Source of the DNA: Cystobacter ferrugineus
Lineage (GTDB): Bacteria > Myxococcota > Myxococcia > Myxococcales > Myxococcaceae
Assembly (NCBI RefSeq): GCF_001887355.1
Contig: NZ_MPIN01000001.1
Location: forward strand, 248,001 to 312,000
DNA length: 64,000 nucleotides
Direction: 5' to 3'
The notes under the pieces were generated by a model. It ran no database searches. It was not told where the DNA came from and worked only from the letters and a program-made list of their open reading frames with translations. Each line of letters opens with the position of its first letter. The stretch's first letter is position 1. Made by a program: the position numbers and the translations under genes. Positions 33,760 through 43,267 of the stretch are shown here, piece after piece.

Positions 33760-34926
33760 ATGTGGATGCCTGCTCTCGTACTCGGGTTGTTGTTGACCAC
33801 GACGGATGCCCCGCCCTCGGGCTCGGCGACGGTGCCTCTGCCGGAACTGCTCACGCTCTACGGGAAGAAGGAGAGCGAGGCCGTGCCCCCCGAGCCTCCC
33901 GCGCGTGCCCTGGTGGTGAAGAGTCAGCTCAAGGGACGTCTCACCGCGGAGGCCATGCTGGTGGAGGCGCACTTCGAGGTGGAGGTGCTCGCCGATGGGA
34001 GCTGGACGCAGGTGAAGCTCTTGCGGCTCGACGCGGACACGTACCTGACCGCGCTGCCCACGCTGGGGGGCGCCACGGTGGCGGCCCTGGACGAGCACCT
34101 GACGTTGGTGACGCGGCGGCCCGGCCGTCATGTCTTCGACGTGAGCTTCACCCTGCGGCCCACGGCGGCGGGCCCCGATCGTCAGGCGCAACTGCGCTTC
34201 GGCCCCCACGTCACGCCGGTGCCGCTGCGGTTGGAGGCGGATGCCACGGCCTTCACCCTGACGGAGCCGGCGCTCGCCTCGAGCGAGGAGGTGGAGGTGT
34301 ATCCCCGGCAGGGCGTGCTGCGGGTGGGCTGGCGCACCACCGTGGCGCCGAAGGTGGCGCGCCAGGTGCTTCGTCCTCCGCTGGAGCCGAGCATCCCCGA
34401 GGCCCAGGCCACCTGGGTGTCCACGCTGGAGGGCAAGGCCAGCCTGCGGGTGCGCTACGCGCTGCGTCTGGACCGTGAGCAGCCCCTGGAGTTGACGCTG
34501 CCCGAGGGCCACCATCTCGAGCGGGTGCTGCTCGACTCCGTGCCGCTGGTGCCCGAGGAGAAGGAGGGCCGGTTGCTCGTGAAGGTGGCCCCGACGCGGG
34601 TGGGCGAGACGGAGGCCACGCTGGAGGTGGTGCTGACGCGGGACCTGGGTGTCTTCCACCTGTCCGGCCGGTTGAAGCTGGCGCTGCCCCGGGTGTCCTG
34701 GCCGGTGGCGACGCTCCAGGCGCGGGCGCACTTTCCCGCCGTCTTCAACTATCAGCGCGAGGGCGGCAGCATGGAGCCCGATGAGGCGAAGGCCGAGGAG
34801 GCCCCGGACACGTCGACGCCCCTACCCGGCAAGGTGCTCCACTTCCGCCAGTACCTCGTGGCGGCCTCCGCGCCCACGCTGGAGCTGGGCTACTCGGTGG
34901 ACATCTCCAAGAGCTACTTCCGCTGA
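33760..34926 (+). CDS. secreted beta-rich protein of unknown function, partner of the CreD-like protein
   Basis: 388 residues with a short signal peptide (MWMPALVLGLLLTTTDA). No membrane segment after it. Body consists of charged beta-like strands (LVEAHFEVEVLADGSWTQVK, RRPGRHVFDVSFTL, TLEVVLTRDLGVFHLSGRL). It lies 3 bp behind the CreD-like gene, so the two are one operon and probably interact in the envelope. I recognise no named family. A hairpin follows the stop. Confidence 0.6.
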   Translation: MWMPALVLGLLLTTTDAPPSGSATVPLPELLTLYGKKESEAVPPEPPARALVVKSQLKGRLTAEAMLVEAHFEVEVLADGSWTQVKLLRLDADTYLTALPTLGGATVAALDEHLTLVTRRPGRHVFDVSFTLRPTAAGPDRQAQLRFGPHVTPVPLRLEADATAFTLTEPALASSEEVEVYPRQGVLRVGWRTTVAPKVARQVLRPPLEPSIPEAQATWVSTLEGKASLRVRYALRLDREQPLELTLPEGHHLERVLLDSVPLVPEEKEGRLLVKVAPTRVGETEATLEVVLTRDLGVFHLSGRLKLALPRVSWPVATLQARAHFPAVFNYQREGGSMEPDEAKAEEAPDTSTPLPGKVLHFRQYLVAASAPTLELGYSVDISKSYFR

Positions 34927-34938
34927 GTGCGTGGGCCC

Positions 34939-34985
34939 GTGAGGCTCCCCGGACACGCGGACGTGGGCCGGGGACCACGCCTCAC
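34939..34985 (+). terminator. bulged hairpin after the CreD-like operon
   Basis: GTGAGGCTCCCCGG (34939-34952) pairs with CCGGGGA (34968-34974) and GCCTCAC (34979-34985) in two 7-bp blocks separated by a CCAC bulge. It lies 12 bp after the stop; no T-run. Confidence 0.5.
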
Positions 34986-35076
34986 CTCCTCCTCCTGAGG
35001 CCGTCCGAGGGAGCGGGGCCGTGGCCTGCCCCTTGCTAACCCCGTCGTGTCATCCACCCCCAAGGGAGCACACGAC

Positions 35077-36267
35077 ATGAAGCGGTTTCTCGAGCTGGCA
35101 CTCACCCTCGGCCTGCCTCTGAGCGCGCTCGGCGCCGAGCCGGTCCGGGTCCAGGTCCTCAGCGCCACGGTGAAGGATCAGGCCATCTCCGGCGCCCAGG
35201 TCATCCTGCAGAAGAACGGAGAGGCCTCGGCGCAGGGCACGACGGCGGCCGATGGTTCCTTCCAATTCGCCACGCCGCCGGGGGGCGTGGATGACGGCTC
35301 GGTCAATCTCATCATCAAGAAGGAGGGGTATTCCAACCTCGTGGCCCGCTGTCCCTGCAAGGGATTGACGTATGCGTTGAGCCCGGTGATGACCCGCAGC
35401 CTGGACGGGCTGCGCATCGTCCTCAACTGGGGCGAGCGCCCCGCGGACCTCGACTCGCACCTCGTCCACTCCTCTTCCCACGTTTATTTCTCCCGGCAGA
35501 AGGGAGACCAGGCCAACCTCGACGTGGATGATCGGACGGGCTTCGGTCCGGAGACCATCACCCTGGAGAAGAAGAAGCCCGGGGTGAAGTACCTCTACGC
35601 CGTGCACAACTACTCCGAGGCGGACATCTTGGGCTCCACGACGCTGTCCACCCGGGCCCAGGCCAAGGTGTTCGTCTACGTGGGCTCGTCCCTGGTGCGC
35701 ACGTTCACGCCTCCTCCGGGCGTGGAGGGCAACACCTGGGTGGTGTTCGGCATCGGCGAGAATGGGGAGTTCTACGATCTCAACACATTCGCCGACGTGA
35801 AGACCGGTGAGCAGGTGGGCGGCTTGCTTCAGCGCCTGCGCGGAGAGCAGCTCAAGTCCGCGCCGGCCGTGACGAGCACGCAGCTCTCGCTCGCCGACAC
35901 GCTCAACAAGAAGGGCGAGTCCGCCTACCACGCGAAGAAGCTCGACGAGGCGGTGTCGCTCTACCTCGAGGCCATCGCCAACAACCCCGAGCACGGACAG
36001 GCGTACAGCAACCTCGGGCTCGCGTACCAGAAGCTCAACCGCAGCGCCGAGGCGCTGTGGGCCAACCGCAAGGCCATTGCCCTGGCCTCCGGGCCCAACG
36101 CCGACACCGTGAAGGCCAGCTCCTATTTCAACATCGCCCGCGTCTACGAGAACGATGGCTTGTGGGCCGAGGCGCTCGACAGCTACCAGTCCGCGCTCGG
36201 CCACAAGGATCATCCCGCCTACCGCGGTGGCATCGAGAAGATGAAGCAGAAGCTCGGCCAGAACTGA
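35077..36267 (+). CDS. secreted YfaP/DUF2135-like protein with carboxypeptidase-regulatory and TPR domains
   Basis: 396 residues from ATG 35077 (MKRFLELALTLGLPLSALGA, Sec signal peptide). A CarboxypepD_reg-like domain (~20-95: VKDQAISGAQVILQKNG, GSVNLIIKKEGY) precedes a YfaP/DUF2135-like domain (~105-235: RIVLNWGERPADLDSHL, YLYAVHNYSE). C-terminal ~100 residues hold two to three TPR repeats (EHGQAYSNLGLAYQKLNRS, ASSYFNIARVYENDGLW). Likely periplasmic scaffold. The deacetylase gene starts 17 bp after its stop, forming an operon. Confidence 0.72.
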   Translation: MKRFLELALTLGLPLSALGAEPVRVQVLSATVKDQAISGAQVILQKNGEASAQGTTAADGSFQFATPPGGVDDGSVNLIIKKEGYSNLVARCPCKGLTYALSPVMTRSLDGLRIVLNWGERPADLDSHLVHSSSHVYFSRQKGDQANLDVDDRTGFGPETITLEKKKPGVKYLYAVHNYSEADILGSTTLSTRAQAKVFVYVGSSLVRTFTPPPGVEGNTWVVFGIGENGEFYDLNTFADVKTGEQVGGLLQRLRGEQLKSAPAVTSTQLSLADTLNKKGESAYHAKKLDEAVSLYLEAIANNPEHGQAYSNLGLAYQKLNRSAEALWANRKAIALASGPNADTVKASSYFNIARVYENDGLWAEALDSYQSALGHKDHPAYRGGIEKMKQKLGQN

Positions 36268-36284
36268 CCCCGGACTCCCCACCC

Positions 36285-37427
36285 ATGAATCTTCGCTCCC
36301 TGTCGCTCGCCCTCCCCCTCCTCGGGCTGCTGTCCGGTGCCCCCTCCCAGGCCGCGGGTCCCAAGGAGGTCGCGGTCGCGGACCGCTCCCTCTGGCCCCG
36401 GCCCCTGCGCTCGTCCCAGGACTTCGATCTCGCCTCGCGCGCGGAGAACCTCGTGTTCGCCCACGTGCTCGGGGAACTGGAGGCCCGCGCGGAGGGGTTT
36501 CCGGCCCTGCTCGGCGTCAAGCATGTGCATGACGAGTCGGTCCGCCGCTGGCTCGAGGGCGTGAAGGACACCGTGGCGCGCAACCTGCGCGCGGCCCGGG
36601 CGGCGTGTGGCGCTCCGTCCGAGCCGGGCTGCGGCGCGGAGGAGCCCACCGCGGCGAACGTCGTGCGGCTGGGCGGCGCGTTCGTGGCGGGCCTCGGCCC
36701 CGAGTACCAGGCCTGGCTGGCCATGGACTCGCGCTTCTACACCCTCTACGTGAAGGAGCAGCTCCGACTGGCGGCCCTGTTCCCCTCTCCGACCAGTGAG
36801 ATCCTCCCGCTCGGGCCCGGGGAAGTCACCGGCTCGGACTGGCCGGACCGGCAGTTCCTGCTGACCTTCGATGATGGCCCCACTCCCGCGGGCAAGGGCA
36901 CGGACCGGCTGGTGGCGCTGCTCAACGCGCGAGAAGCCAAGGGGGTCTTCTTCGTGCTCGGCGATGCGCTCGAGACCCGGCTGGGCAGGACGAGCGCGGC
37001 GTCACTCCAGGCGCTGTACCAGGGCCAGTGCGTCGGCTCCCACGGACAGCGGCACGTGTCGCACCAGAAGCTGGCCACGTGGAAGGAGTCGGTGGAGGGC
37101 TCACGCGAGCGGATCTCCACCCTGGGCCTGGCGGGCACCCGGAAGGTCCTCTTCCGCCCGCCTTATGGACAGCGCTCGCCGGAGTTGACCCGGTGGTTGT
37201 CGGGCCAGGGCGGCGAGGTGATGTTGTGGAACATCGACTCCCAGGACTGGAACGCCACCGTCGCGCCCGGGCCCACCACGGACCGGGTCGTTACCCTGAT
37301 GCTGCTGTGGCGGCGCGGCATCGTCCTCTTCCACGACGTGCACGACAAGGTGCACGAGGCGGTGCCCCGGCTGCTGGACTTCGCCCGGGACACGGGCCTC
37401 ACCTGGAAGGACTGCGGGGCGCTGTGA
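36285..37427 (+). CDS. secreted polysaccharide deacetylase (NodB/CE4)
   Basis: 380 residues with signal peptide (LALPLLGLLSGAPSQA). An uncharacterised helical N-terminal half (~25-180) is followed by a NodB domain: FDDGPT at 195-200 (catalytic Asp and metal Asp), SHGQRHVSH at ~250-258 (metal His), RPPYGQR at ~294 and a closing LFHDVHDKVH. The enzymes remove acetyl groups from N-acetylglucosamine in peptidoglycan, chitin or exopolysaccharide. All metal ligands are present. Co-transcribed with the YfaP-like gene. Confidence 0.85.
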   Translation: MNLRSLSLALPLLGLLSGAPSQAAGPKEVAVADRSLWPRPLRSSQDFDLASRAENLVFAHVLGELEARAEGFPALLGVKHVHDESVRRWLEGVKDTVARNLRAARAACGAPSEPGCGAEEPTAANVVRLGGAFVAGLGPEYQAWLAMDSRFYTLYVKEQLRLAALFPSPTSEILPLGPGEVTGSDWPDRQFLLTFDDGPTPAGKGTDRLVALLNAREAKGVFFVLGDALETRLGRTSAASLQALYQGQCVGSHGQRHVSHQKLATWKESVEGSRERISTLGLAGTRKVLFRPPYGQRSPELTRWLSGQGGEVMLWNIDSQDWNATVAPGPTTDRVVTLMLLWRRGIVLFHDVHDKVHEAVPRLLDFARDTGLTWKDCGAL

Positions 37428-37436
37428 GCCCCCCGC

Positions 37437-39095
37437 TCACGCGGCGCGTCCGTACTCGCCCAGCAGGCCCTTGAGCTTCTGGCCCATGCCATTGAGGTCC
37501 TGCATGGCGCGCTCGGTCTGGCGGGTACTGGTGAGCATCTGCTGGGTGGCCTGGCTCACGTCGCGCATGGCCTGGCGGATCTGCCCGATGCCCGTGGCTT
37601 GCTGGGCGGCGGAAGCGGAGATCTGCGCCCCGGTGAGCGACGCCTGACCGAGCAGGTCGCCCAGCGTCTGGATGGTGCTGCCCGCCTGCGCCACCACGCG
37701 CGTGGCGGTGGTCACGCTCTTGGTGCCCTCCTCCGTGGTCATCACCGCGCCCTGGGTGGCCTTCTGGATCTGTCCCAGTATCTGCCGCACCTGGGTGGTG
37801 GACTTCTTGGACTGGTCCGCGAGCGCCTTCACCTCGGCGGCCACCACGGCGAAGCCCCGGCCGTGCTCGCCCGCGCGGCTGGCCTCGATGGAGGCATTGA
37901 GGGCGAGCATGTGCGTCTGCTCGGAGATGTCGTTGACGGTGGTGATGATGTCGCCGATGGCCTGGGCCTGCTCGGCCAGGGCGAGGATGCGCGAGGCGAT
38001 GGACTCCACCTGCGCGCGCACGGTGGACATGGCCGCCACCGCCTCCTCCACCATGCGCCGGCCGTTGCGGCCCACCTCCTCGGCGTGGCGCGCCGACTCG
38101 CTCACCGTGCGCGCGCGTCCCGCCGCCTCCTCGGACGTCTGGGCGATCTCCTCGACGGTGCTCACCGTCTCGGCCACCGCGCTGCCCTGCTCCTGGGCGC
38201 TGGCCACCTGCTGCGTGGTGCTCACCAGGACCTCCGACGTGGTGCTCGCGAGCTGGTTGACGAACTCGGCCACCGTCCGCAGGGTGTGCTCGCGCTGCCG
38301 GCTCTGTTCGGCGAGCTGCGCCTCGGCGGCCTTGCGGCGCTCGGCCATGTCATTGAAGGCGCGCGCGAGCTCTCCGGTCTCGTCGCGGTTGCTCACCTCG
38401 ATGCGGTGCTCGAGGTTGCCGCGGCCCAGTTGCACGGTGCCCTTCACCAGCTTGTCCAGCGGGCCGGTGATGCTCCGGGTGATGATCCAACTGCCCAGGC
38501 CCACGATGAGCAGGCCCAGGAGCGTGCCCGCGACCAGCACCCACATGCTGCGCCAGGCGCTCTCCCGGGCCTGGCTCTCGAACTCCGTCCAGCGCAGATC
38601 CTCGTACTTCAACATCTCCTCGAGTCCCCGGCGGACCTCGTCCATGAGCTGCCGGCCCCGGCCGGAGCTCTCGCGGACGGCCTGCGTCACGGCATCCATA
38701 CTTCCGGACTGCTCGCGCAACTGGCGCGTGCGCTCCATGGTGGCGAGCCGCTCGCGGATGATGGGCTCGAGCCGATCCAGGCGCGCGAGCTGCTCGGGAG
38801 ATCTGGCCAGGTCGCGGCGCAAGAGGAGGAGATCCTCGTCCAGCCGCTGGAGGGCCCGCTGGTAGGGCTCCAGGTAGATCGGGTTGCCGGTGATGACGAA
38901 GCCGCGCTGGCTCGTCTCGGCGTCCACGACGAGCGAGAGGACCATGATCATGCGGCGGCCCTGATCGCGGCTGTCCACCAGGCCCTCGGTGGTCTCCTGG
39001 AGCTGCCGGGCTCCCTGGAACGCCACCAGCGCCACCACCAGCAGCATCAGCAGCGACAGGCCGAAGCCCAGGACGATCTTCTTTCCAATGCTCAT
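37437..39095 (-). CDS. methyl-accepting chemotaxis protein with CHASE3-type sensor
   Basis: 552 residues. TM1 at ~7-27, a helical periplasmic sensor (~35-185) with [15 protein letters not shown], the CHASE3 hallmark, TM2 ~188-211, HAMP (~212-265) and a cytoplasmic signalling domain with the hairpin tip [29 protein letters not shown] (cut here to its centre: [14 protein letters not shown]). It would transmit an unknown stimulus to a CheA/CheW pathway (Frz, Che or Dif type in myxobacteria). No che genes in the window, so it is an orphan receptor. An inverted repeat lies just upstream. Confidence 0.88.
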   Translation of the reverse strand: MSIGKKIVLGFGLSLLMLLVVALVAFQGARQLQETTEGLVDSRDQGRRMIMVLSLVVDAETSQRGFVITGNPIYLEPYQRALQRLDEDLLLLRRDLARSPEQLARLDRLEPIIRERLATMERTRQLREQSGSMDAVTQAVRESSGRGRQLMDEVRRGLEEMLKYEDLRWTEFESQARESAWRSMWVLVAGTLLGLLIVGLGSWIITRSITGPLDKLVKGTVQLGRGNLEHRIEVSNRDETGELARAFNDMAERRKAAEAQLAEQSRQREHTLRTVAEFVNQLASTTSEVLVSTTQQVASAQEQGSAVAETVSTVEEIAQTSEEAAGRARTVSESARHAEEVGRNGRRMVEEAVAAMSTVRAQVESIASRILALAEQAQAIGDIITTVNDISEQTHMLALNASIEASRAGEHGRGFAVVAAEVKALADQSKKSTTQVRQILGQIQKATQGAVMTTEEGTKSVTTATRVVAQAGSTIQTLGDLLGQASLTGAQISASAAQQATGIGQIRQAMRDVSQATQQMLTSTRQTERAMQDLNGMGQKLKGLLGEYGRAA

Positions 39096-39123
39096 GGGGC
39101 CTCTTCCTAACAGGAGACAACCT

Positions 39124-39147
39124 GTAGCGGGCTGTCGCGCCCGCTAC
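39124..39147. promoter_or_regulatory. 9-bp inverted repeat upstream of the chemoreceptor gene
   Basis: GTAGCGGGC and GCCCGCTAC form perfect arms around TGTCGC, 29 bp upstream of the chemoreceptor start. It may be an operator or a hairpin in the leader. Confidence 0.4.
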
Positions 39148-39365
39148 CGCCCCCGAGACCAGGCGACATTTGGAGCGCGCGGATCCGCTGATCCTGGAGG
39201 GCCGGAAACCCCGGGGGGTAGACGACCGGGCGGGGACGCCTCAGATCGCGAACGTGGATCACCCGGCGATCAGCGTCCTCCCCGAGCGGGCCCCGCGAGG
39301 GGATCAGCTCCGTGCACCCGGAGACAGGGCGGCGGACGCGCGGCGAGTCCACGGGAGGCGATGAC

Positions 39366-40682
39366 ATGGCCGGATTGGACTGGGTACAGGTCGACGTGGG
39401 CTTTCCCATGAGCCTCGAGGCGGTGTGTGCGGCACGCACCCTGGGGATGGACCGGCGGGCCTTCCTGGGCTCCATCGTGGAACTGCAAATCTGGGCGGTG
39501 CAGGCGCTGCCCTCCGGGCGCTTCGAGCCCTTCGCCACGTCCGGCGGACAGTCCGGCGGACAGGAGCCGGACGCGTCCGCGGACGAGGCGGTGTGGTGCG
39601 AGGCCCTGGAAGGCGCGGTCCGGTGGACGGGCACCCCCGGCGCGTTCTGGGACGCGTTGCTGCGCGCGCGGATCCTCGTCCGGGAGGGGGACGCGGTCCG
39701 CCTCACGCTGTGCGATCGCTACGTGCAAGTCCTTGAAAAGAGGCAGAAGGAGGCCGAGCGCAAGCGGAGGGAGCGCGCCGCCAAGGCCTCCGGAGTGTCC
39801 GTGGGACGTCCGGCGGACGCGTCCGGGACGTCCTCGCCTAGAAGGAAGAAGGAAAGGGAGAGTGAGAAGAAGACTTCTTCTGCTGCTGCCGCGGCGGAGG
39901 TCAGGGAAGCGGTGACGTCCGCGAGCAGGCTCCTGCCCGTGCCTCCGCCCACCGCGGAGGACGTGCCCGAGGAGAGCACGCCCATCCAGCGCTGCCTGCC
40001 GGGCATGCACATGGTGCCGGCCTCACCGCCCCCGGAGGTGCGGCTCCAGGCGGCCGCCACCGCCCTGACGGCCCGGAGCACGTCCACGGACGCCGAGCCC
40101 TGCCCGGCACAGGAAGAGGCCCAGGCCGAGGCCTTCTTCGAGGCCTGCCAGCGCGAGCGTTGCCAGACGCTGCCCGGCATCCCCCCCGAGGAGCGTCCCC
40201 GGACGTGGGGCGCCTGGTACCGCTTCGCCCTGGACAAGGTGGGGGGGGATGAGCGCCGGCTCCAGTCGGCCTGGCGCGGCTACCTGCACTCGGAGTGGGG
40301 ACGCACGCGCGAGCCGCGCTGCACGGCCCAGGCGTTCTGCTCGCCCCGGGTGTGGGCGCGCTACCTGGAGCCGGTCTCCGAGCCGTCCCCCGCTCCGTCC
40401 GCGGACGAGTCCACCGAGGCGGGCCGCCGGTGGAACGAGTGCCTCGGGTGGTTGCGGGACAATGGCAAGCGCTATGCGCTGACGTGGCTGGCCCAGGCGC
40501 GCGCGGTGGACGTGGAGGACGGGCACCTGGTGCTCGCGGCCCCCGACGCCTACTTCCGGCAATGGGTGGAGGAGAACTACGGCCCCCTGGTGGAGGGGCT
40601 CGTGAAGGAGTCGGGGCTCGCGGGGGTGCGCTGGCGGCTCGCCGGCTCCCCGGACGCCGGGCGGCAGGCGACGGGGGCGTAG
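39366..40682 (+). CDS. phage-type replication-organiser protein with C-terminal DnaA-N-like domain
   Basis: 438 residues from ATG 39366 (MAGLDWVQVDVGF). The N-terminal ~120 residues read like a replisome-organiser winged helix (SLEAVCAARTLGMDRRAFLG, LCDRYVQVLEKRQKEAERKR). The middle is low-complexity and basic, then acidic. The last ~80 residues (WNECLGWLRDNGKRYALTWL, LVLAAPDAYFRQWVEENYGPL) match the DnaA N-terminal domain. Phage and plasmid initiators of this design load host helicase. No phage genes accompany it, so it is a phage relic or a domesticated gene. An upstream in-frame ATG at 39312 is less likely. Confidence 0.6.
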   Translation: MAGLDWVQVDVGFPMSLEAVCAARTLGMDRRAFLGSIVELQIWAVQALPSGRFEPFATSGGQSGGQEPDASADEAVWCEALEGAVRWTGTPGAFWDALLRARILVREGDAVRLTLCDRYVQVLEKRQKEAERKRRERAAKASGVSVGRPADASGTSSPRRKKERESEKKTSSAAAAAEVREAVTSASRLLPVPPPTAEDVPEESTPIQRCLPGMHMVPASPPPEVRLQAAATALTARSTSTDAEPCPAQEEAQAEAFFEACQRERCQTLPGIPPEERPRTWGAWYRFALDKVGGDERRLQSAWRGYLHSEWGRTREPRCTAQAFCSPRVWARYLEPVSEPSPAPSADESTEAGRRWNECLGWLRDNGKRYALTWLAQARAVDVEDGHLVLAAPDAYFRQWVEENYGPLVEGLVKESGLAGVRWRLAGSPDAGRQATGA

Positions 40683-40695
40683 CCGGAGGCCCGCG

Positions 40696-40914
40696 TCAGC
40701 CGCCGATGTTCTTGATCACCGTCATCCCCTGCTCGTGATCGCTCTTGAACATGCGGGTGAGGAACTCGCACATCTCCATCTCCATCGCCATCTTCATCTG
40801 GGCTTCCAGGAACGGACGCATCTCCGCCGGAGCCTGGGCCAGCATGTCCCGCTCGGCTCGGGTCTCGAGGCGGAAGCCCGCCTGCATCTCGACTGGAATA
40901 CCCGGCATGCTCAT
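40696..40914 (-). CDS. small acidic/Met-rich protein of unknown function
   Basis: 72 residues, starting ATGAGCATGCCGGG. It contains many Met and Glu (EAQMKMAMEMEMCEFLTRMF). No signal peptide. Sits 27 bp after the stop of the histidine kinase gene on the same strand. I do not recognise a family; codon use fits the genome, so probably real. Confidence 0.5.
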   Translation of the reverse strand: MSMPGIPVEMQAGFRLETRAERDMLAQAPAEMRPFLEAQMKMAMEMEMCEFLTRMFKSDHEQGMTVIKNIGG

Positions 40915-40941
40915 GCGTGAATCCTCCGCCCAAGGATTGTC

Positions 40942-42597
40942 TTATCGTATCAGAGCGCCGGAAGTTGCTCCGGAATTCCAGGAAGGGCCCTCCACCACGG
41001 CGAAGGCGGCCCCCTTCCCTTCCGCGGGCAGCAGTTCCAGCCGGGCCCCGAAGGCGCGCAACATGGACTGGGCGATGGTCAGCCCGAGCCCCGTGCCCCC
41101 CCGCTCCCGGGCCGTGGTGAAGAAGGCATCGAAGACGCGTGCCCGGTTGGCCTCGGAGATGCCCCGGCCATCGTCGCGCACCACCACCCGGCCCCCCTCG
41201 GGCCCCCGTTCCGCCTCCAGCCGCACGCGCACCCCCGCGCCCCCGTGCTGGGCCGCGTTGGTGACGAGCTGCCAGAGGAGATCCTCCAGCACCTCGGCGG
41301 GCAGTCCCAGGACGAGTCCCGGAGGCACGGGGCCCACCTCCACCGCGAGCCCCTCGGCCCGGCCCCGGGCGGCGAGCGCCTCGAGCATGGGAGCGACTTT
41401 CGTGCACGAGGGCCGGGCCACGAGGGAGTCCGCGCGCGCGAGCTCCAAAAGCCGCTGCACCAGCCGGGTGAGGCGCCGGGCATCGGCGTCGATGTTGGAC
41501 AGGAAGCGCTCGCGCTGGGCGGCGGACATGCTCTCGGCGCTGTCGCGCAGGAGCTCCACCGCGCCCTGGATGGCGGCCAGCGGTGTCTTGAACTCGTGCG
41601 ACACGTTGGCCGCGAAGGAGCGGATGTACTGGTTGCGATCCCGGAGCGCGCTGGCCATGCCCGCGAGGGACTCGGACAGCTCGGCGAGCTCGCGCACCAC
41701 CGGGTGGGAGATGGGCGAGAAGCCCTCGGGGGCGCCGGTGGCGATGTCGCGCGTCTGCCGCACCAGGGCCCGGACGGGACGCACCACCAGGGCCGCGCCG
41801 GCCAGGGACATGAGCGTCACCACGCCCAGGAGCACCAGTCCGGTGGCGGTGAGGTTCCAGCGGTCCGCGTAGACGGCCTTGGCGAGCGTCATCGGCGTGC
41901 GCGAGAGCACCACCGCGCCCCAGATCCGCTCCCCCTCCCGTACGGGCAGCACCACCAACACCCGCACGACGTTGTCCCGGCTCGCGGACGCCAGGGGCGC
42001 GTCGCCGGAGAAGGACATGCGCATCCGCAACACCGCGCGGTACTCCCCCCGGAGGGCCTCCTGAACCTCCTGCCGGCCGATGAGGGAGGCACCCAGATCC
42101 GACTCCGAGGCGGAGCTGGCGACGATCACCCCCTGGATGTCCACCACGCGGATGCCCGCCAGGGTGAACCGGTTCACCTCCTGGAGCAGCACGGAGAGGG
42201 GCTCGGCGGCTTCGCGGGCATGGGGCTCGGCGGGGAGGATGGACCGGGGCGGTGGTGCCTCCACCGGGGGCAGTACCTCGTCCGAGGCCCGGAGGGACGG
42301 AAAGATGGGCCGCAGCGAGGAGCCCGCGATGGGCATGGACGGACCGGGCGCGAAGGCCATCAGCCCGTAGCCGGGCTCCACGCGCTCGCGCAGCCGGGAG
42401 CGGTACAGCTCCGCGACGACGACGCCCTGGGTGATGAGCTCGGACTCCGTCTGGCGGATGAGCTGATCGTCATAGACGCGCACGAAGAGCAGGCCGAGCA
42501 GCGCGAGCACGAAGGCGCCCAGGCCCACCGCCGTGAACACCCACCACAGGCGCGGGCGGGAGCGCCCGCTGTCAGGGGATCGCGAGCCGATAGCCAA
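40942..42597 (-). CDS. sensor histidine kinase (CreC-like)
   Basis: 551 residues. TM1 ~20-42, a periplasmic region with PDC/CACHE-like part (~45-270: SVLLQEVNRFTLAGIRVVDIQGVIVASSA), TM2 ~276-298, HAMP, then phosphoacceptor H in VSHEFKTPLAAIQG (~332), N box LVTNAAQHGG, G1 DDGRGI and G2 GGTGLGL. Overlaps the response-regulator gene by 26 bp, so they are coupled and form one system. The region around SHEFKTPLAAI is as in CreC. Stimulus unknown. Confidence 0.85.
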   Translation of the reverse strand: MAIGSRSPDSGRSRPRLWWVFTAVGLGAFVLALLGLLFVRVYDDQLIRQTESELITQGVVVAELYRSRLRERVEPGYGLMAFAPGPSMPIAGSSLRPIFPSLRASDEVLPPVEAPPPRSILPAEPHAREAAEPLSVLLQEVNRFTLAGIRVVDIQGVIVASSASESDLGASLIGRQEVQEALRGEYRAVLRMRMSFSGDAPLASASRDNVVRVLVVLPVREGERIWGAVVLSRTPMTLAKAVYADRWNLTATGLVLLGVVTLMSLAGAALVVRPVRALVRQTRDIATGAPEGFSPISHPVVRELAELSESLAGMASALRDRNQYIRSFAANVSHEFKTPLAAIQGAVELLRDSAESMSAAQRERFLSNIDADARRLTRLVQRLLELARADSLVARPSCTKVAPMLEALAARGRAEGLAVEVGPVPPGLVLGLPAEVLEDLLWQLVTNAAQHGGAGVRVRLEAERGPEGGRVVVRDDGRGISEANRARVFDAFFTTARERGGTGLGLTIAQSMLRAFGARLELLPAEGKGAAFAVVEGPSWNSGATSGALIR

Positions 42598-43267
42598 GGC
42601 CGTGCACCGTCTGGATGACCTCGCCCCCGGCGTCGGCGAACTTGCGCCGGATGTGCCGCACGTGGCTGTCGATGGTCCGATCGCTCACCACCACGTCCTC
42701 GTAGACGCGGGTCATCAGCTCGTCGCGGGTGAACGCCTTGCCGGGGGCGCGCAGGAGCGCGGCGAGCAGATGGAACTCGGTGACGGTGAGCACCACTTCG
42801 TGCTCGTTCCACCAGGCGCGCCACAGATCCATGTCCAGGCGCAGGGGTCCGCGCCGCAGCACCGGCGAGGGGGCCGTGGGCGGCGGGCTCGCGACGGCAC
42901 GGGCGCGCCGCAGCACGGCCTTCACCCGCGCCACCAGCTCCCGGGGGCTGAAGGGCTTGGTGAGGTAGTCGTCGCCACCCAGCTCCAGGCCGAGGATGCG
43001 ATCCACCTCGTCATCGCGCGAGGAGAGGAACACGATGGGACAGTCGTGGGTTCGGCGCACCTCGCGGCACATCTCCAGGCCGTCCATCTCCGGCATCATG
43101 ATGTCCAGGACGATGAGCGCGGGGACCGAGCGGCGCACCAGCTCCAGGCCCTCGCGGCCGTCGCGGGCCTGCTCGACGTGGAAGCCCGCCTGAGTGAGGG
43201 CGAACCCCACCACCTCGCGCAGGTGCGGATCATCGTCGACCACCAGGATGGAGGCGCGTTCCGTCAT
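42572..43267 (-). CDS. OmpR/CreB-family response regulator
   Basis: 231 residues. Receiver domain: acidic pocket VVDDDP, phosphoacceptor Asp in IVLDIMMPEMDG (~54), Thr/Ser in FLSSRDD and Lys in YLTKPF. C-terminal winged helix (~135-231) ends VSDRTIDSHVRHIRRKF ... VIQTVHGLGYRL, typical OmpR. ATG 43267 overlaps the stop of the MpaB-type gene (ATGA). Likely activates transcription on phosphorylation by the kinase encoded next. Targets unknown; the CreD-like gene at 32458 is a candidate. Confidence 0.88.
   Translation of the reverse strand: MTERASILVVDDDPHLREVVGFALTQAGFHVEQARDGREGLELVRRSVPALIVLDIMMPEMDGLEMCREVRRTHDCPIVFLSSRDDEVDRILGLELGGDDYLTKPFSPRELVARVKAVLRRARAVASPPPTAPSPVLRRGPLRLDMDLWRAWWNEHEVVLTVTEFHLLAALLRAPGKAFTRDELMTRVYEDVVVSDRTIDSHVRHIRRKFADAGGEVIQTVHGLGYRLAIP

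Noticed and set aside
32101-34731. Long minus-strand open frame opposite the CreD-like operon
   Set aside because: Low-complexity Gly/His/Arg sequence; the plus strand encodes two coherent proteins with signal and membrane segments.
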